Of a DNA stretch of 64,000 bases, positions 57,280 to 64,000 are shown in pieces. The stretch covers positions 5,810,001 to 5,874,000 of the forward strand of contig CM067528.1 of NCBI GenBank assembly GCA_034509925.1. Reading direction: 5' to 3'. Positions within the stretch are counted from its first letter, which is position 1; every line of letters begins with the position of its first letter. The notes beneath the pieces were generated by a model. It saw nothing but the letters and a program-made list of their open reading frames with translations. It was not told the DNA's origin and did not search any database. The DNA is from Hirudinaria manillensis. Taxonomy: Eukaryota > Annelida > Clitellata > Hirudinida > Hirudinidae. The position numbers and the translations under genes are program-made.

Positions 57280-60200
57280 ATGTGTTACAAACTGTTGTTT
57301 CTGGTAGCATGTCTGCAATACATCTCTTGCTTCCTTACTGGAATAACCTCAAGTACCAGTATAGGTGAGGCTAAGAGATATTTAACGTGCCTCTGAAGTC
57401 ACAAGATAATAATAGTTTTTGTAAGATTTTTAAACTTTATTGATATTACATTCATTTTCTGAATCTTTTTCTGTAATATCATTTTATTCACAGATTTTAT
57501 TACAGAAATACATAAGTATAAATTTTTCTTTCAAGCTCTTAATAGTTCAATAAAGGAGTGCAGAATATACAATTGGAAAAGAATGGCATGCTATTGGGAT
57601 CGATATTTTATAAATGGAGAGGAAGTCCCTATGATTTTCAAATTTAATAGGAGGTTGGTTTTTTTAGTAATGATTCTACAAATGAGGTTTCAAACATGAA
57701 TTGCAACAAAAGTCAAAATTATATACAATACACATGAAATATTTGATTTCATCAAGTTTCCCTAGATGATAAAATTAGCATTAGATTTATTTTATGAGAA
57801 ATTTACTAATATTAATTCATCATTAAATCCAAATTAGTAATGACTGGCATCAAATATTTCCTGCAAAAGTGAAACACTTTTTCTTTCGCTATGATTTAAT
57901 TTTGTATAATTTATTTATCTTGTTATTTGCTAAAGACAATCGGTTGATTTGTCACTCACGAAACTATTATTTAGATCACATGATTGCTAATCCTGAGTTC
58001 AATGTATTATTATTATTATTACTAATTTGATAAAGAAGGCCAGTGTCAAAGTTAGAGAATCACCTTATTTTATCTCTATAATTTAGTATATCCATTCAAC
58101 TTTTCAATGATCAGTTTCATCTTAATTAATTTTATTTTTTATTTTAATAAGAACTGGACCATAATTATGTCCACAAGATAACGTTTTTGGGATAACCAAA
58201 CTAATTTGACTTTAGTAAATTGAGCCTTACTTAATAATGAGTTTTAATTACTCTGCTGTGAATCTAGGAAACAATTAGTACCTTCTACTAGCCCATCGTC
58301 TTTGTGATTCACGATAATTAATATCCTGCTTGCATGTTTTAAGCATTCCCATCTAGGCATGACATGAATTCATTTTTTATTCAGAATTTGCAAGCCATCA
58401 ACATACAAAAACAGGTATTTTGAATATGAAATTTTTTGTGTTACTTATTAAATATTTCTAAAGAATTTCTGTCATTTTATTATTTCACAAACAAGTTTGA
58501 ATTTTATGAAAATTTCTCAACAAGGCTTCTAATTCTTGTAATTTTTATTCAAATATGACAGGACTGTCTGTTAATTAAAGTAAACATACATTCCTTATTA
58601 ATTTTTCTTTATATCCATGAATTGAATTTTGAATTGGAAATCACTTTTGATATTCTCCATGTTAGAACTGTTGATGTACTCCATGTTTAATATTTTAAAA
58701 TCCTAATAATTGAAACAGTTCACAGATTGATGAAGGATACAAGAATTGTAAATACCAGAATGTATCAGAAGATGGTTTGCACGGAATATGTCACTTTGTA
58801 GAGGATTTTTACATGGTACCTCATGAAATAATACTTCTTTCAAGCAACATTTCTCTGGTTTCTGATTCAAGTTTCTGTCTGAAGAATTATAATGACATCG
58901 GTGTGATTGTTAATTTATTACCAAATAACTTTTTATTTAAGTTATCATTTTGATAGCTGCATAGATAATGCATAATAACAAGCAACTAATAAATGCTTTG
59001 TTCAAGTCTTGCTCTCTCATTTAAGTATTTGTAACTTTGAGTTAGAATTATTTGTTCCATTTGATACTCTAGCAATAAAATTTGTTTCTATGTTTTGGTT
59101 TTTTATTGTAAGAAAAATAAGTATTATTTATTTCTCCAAGTCCAACCTGATCCAGTATCTTCGCTAAAGTTGAAACTGTTAACAAGTAGCTCAGCTGAAC
59201 TTGAGTGGGAAGCTCCAGCTGAAAGGAAAAACTTTACCTACTCCATCTCATATTTTTCCCAATGGAATGATTTGGTATGAGGCTCTACAAATGATGATTG
59301 ATAATCATTTGATGTTGGTTCGATTTCTTTGCAATTAACTCAAGCTAAGATCTCTTATATCTTTATAATAAAATTTCATCAAGAGCTGCCTTGAGGTTTC
59401 AATTGATTTGTTACCAATCTATAATACCATCTCTCTTTTACTTCAAGATTTGAATTTTAATATTACCTGCTGGTTTGATATAGAGACTGTCGAATTGGTG
59501 TTGATGACTTTGAACCAACATTTCTGCTTTCTCCATCCATTCCAGCAAACCCTTAAACCTGGTGAGATTATCATGAGTAAGGGGTAGGAATCAGGAAATA
59601 TCATGATCCATGCTTTGAAGATTGGATCATAAAGTCTATTTATCAACTGCTAAACACATCACTGAGTTGTCCCAATCTTGCTATGTTCAGCTTTCTTTTT
59701 TATAGTTTTCTGCAGATCTGTTTTCTAAACTTCTATTTCTAATACTTGCTAATTTCAGTTTTGCATGACTTCATTAACATTACCTTTGTTAGTTCATACA
59801 TTATTATTCATATAATAGTACTAAGTTCCTTGTCTGATGGTTTGGTCTTCAATATGAATTTTCGCACTTGATCTAATCTTATGTTTTCAGAATAATTGTT
59901 TAAATAATGGTCAAAACAAAATGGGATAAAACTGATGTTAATTGATATTTAGGTTCTGGAAATCAATACTACAGAAAGACATCTAGTGCTTAAAGATCTT
60001 CGACCCTATACAGCCTACTTTTTGGATATAAAATGCATTCATTTACATGATTCAAGAAAAATTAGAGGATTCTGGAGTGATAAGACCACAATCAAATTTA
60101 CTACTTTGGAGGATGGTTAGTATGACATTTGTCAAATTATTTTGGTTTGAGATGGCTTTATTGTTTAAAATTACATATAAATAATATCAATGGAAGTAAG

Positions 60201-62167
60201 AAACTGCAGCTCATTGAAACAGTGAATACGCATTTAAATATTTTCAAATAATTAAACTATTACAGTACCAGCAGGAGCTCCAACACTCTTGCCTGGGAGT
60301 TTTATGTTCATGGATGAAGACAAAGTTAAAATTTTTTGGCAGGTATGGTTTTCCTCGTAGTTTGTTTTAATAGAATTCAATAATAGCTTTTTTGCAGCCA
60401 GTGCAGGCTCAGCTTCACAATGGAGTTTTTGTTTATGCAAGAATTAGAGCAATTAACATTACCTATGTTGTCGAGCCACATAAATATAAATTGAATCAAA
60501 GCAATGGTGTTAGACTCTTGGATGTAATTCCTGAAGAACAGATAGTCAATACTAGTGCCAATGAGGTACTTCTTCATTTAAACTCTCACAAAAACAACTT
60601 GGTCTACATAGATCAGGGCACTTCAGTGGGTTTTAATAATTCCATTGAACTTACTCCAATCATGGTAAACTCCAGAAAAATAGGTAATTATTTTGTAAAA
60701 ATTCTTTGAACTATTTAAATTAATTCTTTGAATTGCCTAACGATTTTGTTTATCACACAGCTCCATCAGGTATAAAAATAACAAAAGCCACTGTAGATGG
60801 GGATGGCCTGTTTCAATTTTCATGGAATGCTCTTAAAAATGCTCTAAGCCATACATTTTATTGGTGTAAGGCTGAAGATCCAATTAGCTGCATGGTATGC
60901 TTTCTGGATCTCTTTATTTTAAATTAGGTTGATTTAGAGTGGACAAATATGTCTTGTCTTTTCAGGCACCATTTGAATTTGAGGTTATTCCTGGCAATTC
61001 AACATGTTTTCAAAAGCACCTCACTGACAATCATAAAATGATCTTTGCAAGTTCTTCCAAATACAATATCAGTGGTAAAATCGTTCAGAGTGGAATGAAA
61101 TTCGTATCTTGCATTTATAATTCCAGCAAAAGTTAGCTTTCCACTTTTATGTAAATATATTTGAAGCAAATTTATTATTGCTTGAATCATTTGGTGTTTA
61201 ACATGTTCTTTTGACAGTATTTGATGACCCACCCCAAAACTTTCACCCTGTTAATGCTGGTTCATCTGGAGTAATACAATTAGTCTGGGATCTGCCTAAT
61301 TGCTTTCCTAATTATCCACCTCATTTCAGTCATTACGAAGTATCCTACTGCCTACTAAATGAATGCAAAGGTTTGGACATTAGAAACTAAAATTAAAGAT
61401 TTGCATTTTTACTGAATAATTAAAAACATGAATTTTCGAAATTTTTATGTAATTTATATATTTTTATTCTCACAATCAACGTTAATAATTAAATGTAAGA
61501 TTACGGTTGTACTTTCTTGTGTATCACATGTTCAAATCCCTTACATTTAATAAATTTATTAGTTAAATATTACGAAATTTCCGGAAAAACATTAATTTAA
61601 ATATTTTCATTATTATAATTTAAACAAACAGTTAATAGGAAAAAGAAAATTCCCCATAACGTGAATAAGGTCACAGTGGGTGGATTAGATTCTGGAAAGA
61701 TGATGTTATTTAGTATTAAAACATGCCTAAACAATGTTACTTCTCAAAAGTCAGCTGAATCTCAAATTTTAATTCCAAGTCCTCAGAAGTCAATGACAGG
61801 TAATCTTGACTGGTTTCAAATATTTACGTTAGACAATTTTAATTTAAATTTTGCATAATTTGTGATAACATCATGTGATGCCATCATAGATTTGATTCAG
61901 GATTATTATCTTCTTAGGACTATCACAACTTCCATTGCCAATGGCTTTAACGGTAGTTGCATGTGCAGCTGCTTTGGTACTTTTTGGTATATCTCTATCT
62001 TTACTGGCAAAGCTTCGAGAACCATTAAAAATAGATGTTCCAGAGTTTAAGGAGGTATGGCTGATAACCATTTCAAATAGAAGTGATTGCTTTCTATTTA
62101 ACGAATTGCAATTAATGATGTTTTTTTGTTACAGACTTCTGTACCTTATGCCTTTCACTTAAAATGA
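57280..62167 (+). CDS. Class I cytokine receptor, Domeless/gp130-like, short tail
   Basis: Thirteen phase-consistent exons: 57280-57364, 57494-57653, 58719-58900, 59141-59274, 59953-60115, 60266-60342, 60398-60683, 60761-60894, 60966-61131, 61218-61370, 61632-61799, 61918-62054, 62135-62167; 625 aa. Signal peptide MCYKLLFLVACLQYISCF. The first cytokine-receptor domain has the hallmark CRIYNWKRMACYW (Cys, nine residues, Cys-x-Trp) and a second cysteine pair (NCKYQ...GICHF). The next FN3 domain ends GFWSDKT in the WSxWS position. Three further FN3-like domains follow, one with FYWCKAEDPISC like gp130. One membrane span lies at about 578-600. The tail is only residues 601-625 and ends SVPYAFHLK, with no STAT-docking YxxQ. 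Domeless and gp130 signal through JAK/STAT; this product looks unable to recruit STAT. A missed 3' exon or splice variant is the main alternative. Confidence 0.82.
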
Positions 62168-62472
62168 ATCCTAGCAAAATGATAATACTCCAGAACCATA
62201 TTAGCATTCCGCAGATAAATATTCTCATCTCTAACGCTTTGGGTTGATAAATGGAAAATCACATCTTCCGACAATAATCCGCCTTGCACCTCACGCACAA
62301 TAAAATGTCTCCAAATCTTATCATTGCAGCGCAACAACGGCAGCGAGTTCTTCGAATAACTGGTTTTGATTGTGAATAGCAGAAAGCAAGAAAAAAGAAA
62401 TGTTTGGGCATAAAGTTTAGTTTGAGAGCCAGCAAATATGAGTCTTTTGCGAATCACGGATGGCCAAACCAT
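62155..62472 (-). CDS. Small hypothetical protein (105 aa), hydrophobic near N-terminus
   Basis: Single open frame from ATG to TGA with balanced codon use. A basic start (MVWPSVIRKRLIF) leads into a hydrophobic stretch (YAQTFLFSCFLLFTIK) and a polar remainder (CNDKIWRHFIVREVQGGLL). This layout would suit a small mitochondrial or ER membrane protein, but no family is recognised. Its stop region overlaps the last 13 bases of the receptor gene tail to tail. It could also be a chance frame antisense to the receptor 3' UTR. Confidence 0.4.
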   Translation of the reverse strand: MVWPSVIRKRLIFAGSQTKLYAQTFLFSCFLLFTIKTSYSKNSLPLLRCNDKIWRHFIVREVQGGLLSEDVIFHLSTQSVRDENIYLRNANMVLEYYHFARIHFK

Positions 62473-63791
62473 TACTTAATTTTACAACTAGCCAATGAAT
62501 TGAAAATAACATCAGTAACTCATGACGCGGGCAAAAAAAAACTAAGTTATATTCTTAACAGGTAAGAAAAGGAATTTGACGAAATATTTCTTCAATTTTC
62601 TCCTCTCTAGTCCCAACGGTTCATCGTCCTAGTTTGTCCCGGAGCTACCAGCCGTGGGCTTATAAATCTTGGAGCTTGGAAATTTACTCAAGCGTCTTTT
62701 CTTTAATTTACTGTTAAAATTTTGAATGTTAGTTTAAAGTTGTATTTGTTGGATTGAATTTAATTAAAAAACTGTCGGTGCATTGGAGTATTTCTGGAAT
62801 TGAAAATGTATTTGCACCTCGTAGAGTACATCAATAACTATGTCATGCTATCGCGGAACATTTTCACCCCTCACCTAAGTCACACTCTTGTCACAAATCT
62901 CAGATTTCCCTTCACCAAAAAAAAGTATGTAGCGTCCGAACTAAAAATTTACATTTACATAATATACATTATAATAATTTTTAAAAATGCCACAAAACAA
63001 CCTGCATAATAAATGGTACAGCTGCCATTTAAGTGGTAAAACACTTGTTTCATGCTGATTTATGATTTTATTATTTTCAAAAGTGTCCACTAGATATCAT
63101 CAACCCGTCGTGAAGCCGAATGTTCATCCATTACTAATGGCATCACACATGAGTTCCCTAAAAGGACAACTGAAGATGGGTCAACTTTCTTATCTAGCCA
63201 CTCAAAATCTTCTGCGTTTTCTTTTATTAGATGGTTTATTACCTCTTCGCGGAGGATACATTTGAGATGAAAAAATTTCCAATCTTGTAATTTCTTGAGT
63301 TTGATTCGGAACAGCCTGATTGAGGAAGATAACTCTGGTCATCTCTGTGAGAGCTGAATTTTTGTGTGAGTTTTTTTTTAGTTTATTCAAAACAAAATCA
63401 ATCATCCACAACTAGATTCGGTGCTATAAATACAAAAAAATTAACCAAAACGAACGGTTACAAACAAAGCATTGAAATAAATTCAGGTTGACTCAAAGAT
63501 CCAGCCTTAAGGAAGCGCAGGCTATCAGACTGAACTCTGAATTTTCTTTCATTATACCGCCCATTAACAATAGCAGCGTATTAATTTTAATTAATTTTAT
63601 TACTTCGCTGAAGCCTTAAAATTAAAATTCCACATCTTTTGAAATTAGGCTAATTAAAGCATAAAATTATATTATATTATCTTAAGAATTTTGTTCAAAG
63701 CTTATATTTTAAGTTTTTTTTGAACTTCCGTGTTATATATTGTTTTCAAGGCTGCTGGCTGGCGTCGGCTTGGTCCATAGCTGTTCGAACG
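62473..63791. other. Intergenic and 5' region of the LASP gene
   Basis: Contains a TATA-like element at 62,661. A weak coding-like stretch occurs at 62,806-62,930 (starts MYLHLVEYINNYVMLSRNIF). Another lies at 63,085-63,267 (contains HPLLMASHMSSLKGQLKM). The obvious splice between the two is out of phase, so I do not call a gene. AATAAA occurs near 63,475. Confidence 0.4.
62661..62667 (+). promoter_or_regulatory. Candidate TATA box
   Basis: TATAAAT preceded by a locally GC-richer stretch. It could serve an untranslated first exon of the LASP gene, which needs one because its coding exon is preceded by a splice acceptor (GTTTTCAAG). Motif and position are the only support. Confidence 0.3.
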
Positions 63792-64000
63792 ATGTCGAGG
63801 AAGTGCGCTAAGTGTGACAAAACTGTTTATCCAGCCGAAGAGTTGAAATGCCTGGATAAAGTAACATATTTTGGCAACTGCCTTGTGGATACTTTAGTTG
63901 CTTTAATGATTAACTATTTAAAAAATGTAGGTCTGGCATAAAGTTTGCTTTAAGTGCTGGGAATGCGGAATGGCCTTAACAATGAAGAATTACAAAGGCT
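63792..64000 (+). CDS. LASP1: LIM and SH3 domain protein (LASP/nebulette type), 5' part
   Basis: Actin-associated adaptor family. Exon 1 is 63,792-63,860 and exon 2 starts at 63,931 and runs off the window. The joined product opens with MSRKCAKCDKTVYPAEELKC, then LDKVWHKVCFKCWECGMALT and MKNYKG, which is the LASP LIM domain: CAKC, H and C in WHKVC, CWEC, and the NYKG signature. An AG at the end of a pyrimidine tract (TTTTCAAG, about 63,748) 45 bp before the ATG indicates an upstream non-coding exon. The nebulin repeats and SH3 domain expected later are outside the window. Confidence 0.9.

Noticed and set aside
62806-63267. Two-exon small gene upstream of LASP
   Set aside because: The only obvious donor (AAAAAA|GTATGT) and acceptor (TTTTCAAAAG) are out of phase for the open frames.

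Overview
The window is AT-rich animal DNA with many short introns (mostly 50-400 bp, GT-AG). I identified the genes by joining exons in phase and comparing the products with families I know. The mix points to an invertebrate animal: a VIRMA/virilizer m6A-writer subunit, OXA1L, a TRC8/RNF145-type E3 ligase, the Wnt deacylase NOTUM, an insect/EXC-4-like CLIC, an RNF17/Qin-type Tudor protein, a Domeless/gp130-like receptor, a LASP LIM protein and Mag-like Ty3/gypsy retrotransposons. The CLIC resembles the insect protein more than vertebrate CLICs, which hints at a protostome, possibly an arthropod. This is inference; I cannot name the species.

Layout. 1-2,050: two long complementary AT microsatellites and no supported gene. 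2,053-2,295 (+): small orphan ORF. 2,752-5,776 (-): C-type lectin-like transmembrane receptor with a tyrosine-motif tail. 6,310-6,830 (-): dead hAT transposase. 7,031-19,561 (+): VIRMA, about 44 exons, with an internally deleted LTR retrotransposon (7,994-9,170, antisense) in intron 4. 21,051-23,011 (+): OXA1L, convergent with 23,339-25,292 (-): RNF145/TRC8-like ligase. 29,557-37,857 (+): NOTUM, whose intron 11 carries a complete, apparently young copy of the same retrotransposon (32,805-37,185, sense). 39,480-41,804 (-): CLIC. 42,132-52,640 (-): RNF17/Qin-like protein with RING, B-boxes and five extended Tudor domains. 54,069-55,030 (-): orphan membrane protein. 57,280-62,167 (+): class I cytokine receptor with a 25-residue tail. 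62,155-62,472 (-): small ORF overlapping it tail to tail. 63,792-end (+): first two exons of a LASP-type gene.

The genes do not form one pathway. Two themes recur. (i) RNA and transposon biology: the m6A-writer scaffold VIRMA and the piRNA-pathway-type RNF17 lie in the same window as two related LTR elements, both lodged in introns without breaking an exon. (ii) Cell-surface signalling: a CTLD receptor with a YEEI tail, the Wnt regulator NOTUM, and a Domeless-like receptor that appears unable to signal. The points most worth checking are the retroelement insertion that duplicated a VIRMA splice donor, the full-length sense copy lacking an AATAAA in its LTRs, the mosaic LTRs of the two copies, the GC-AG intron splitting the NOTUM catalytic serine codon, the possible decoy cytokine receptor, and the YEEI lectin receptor.
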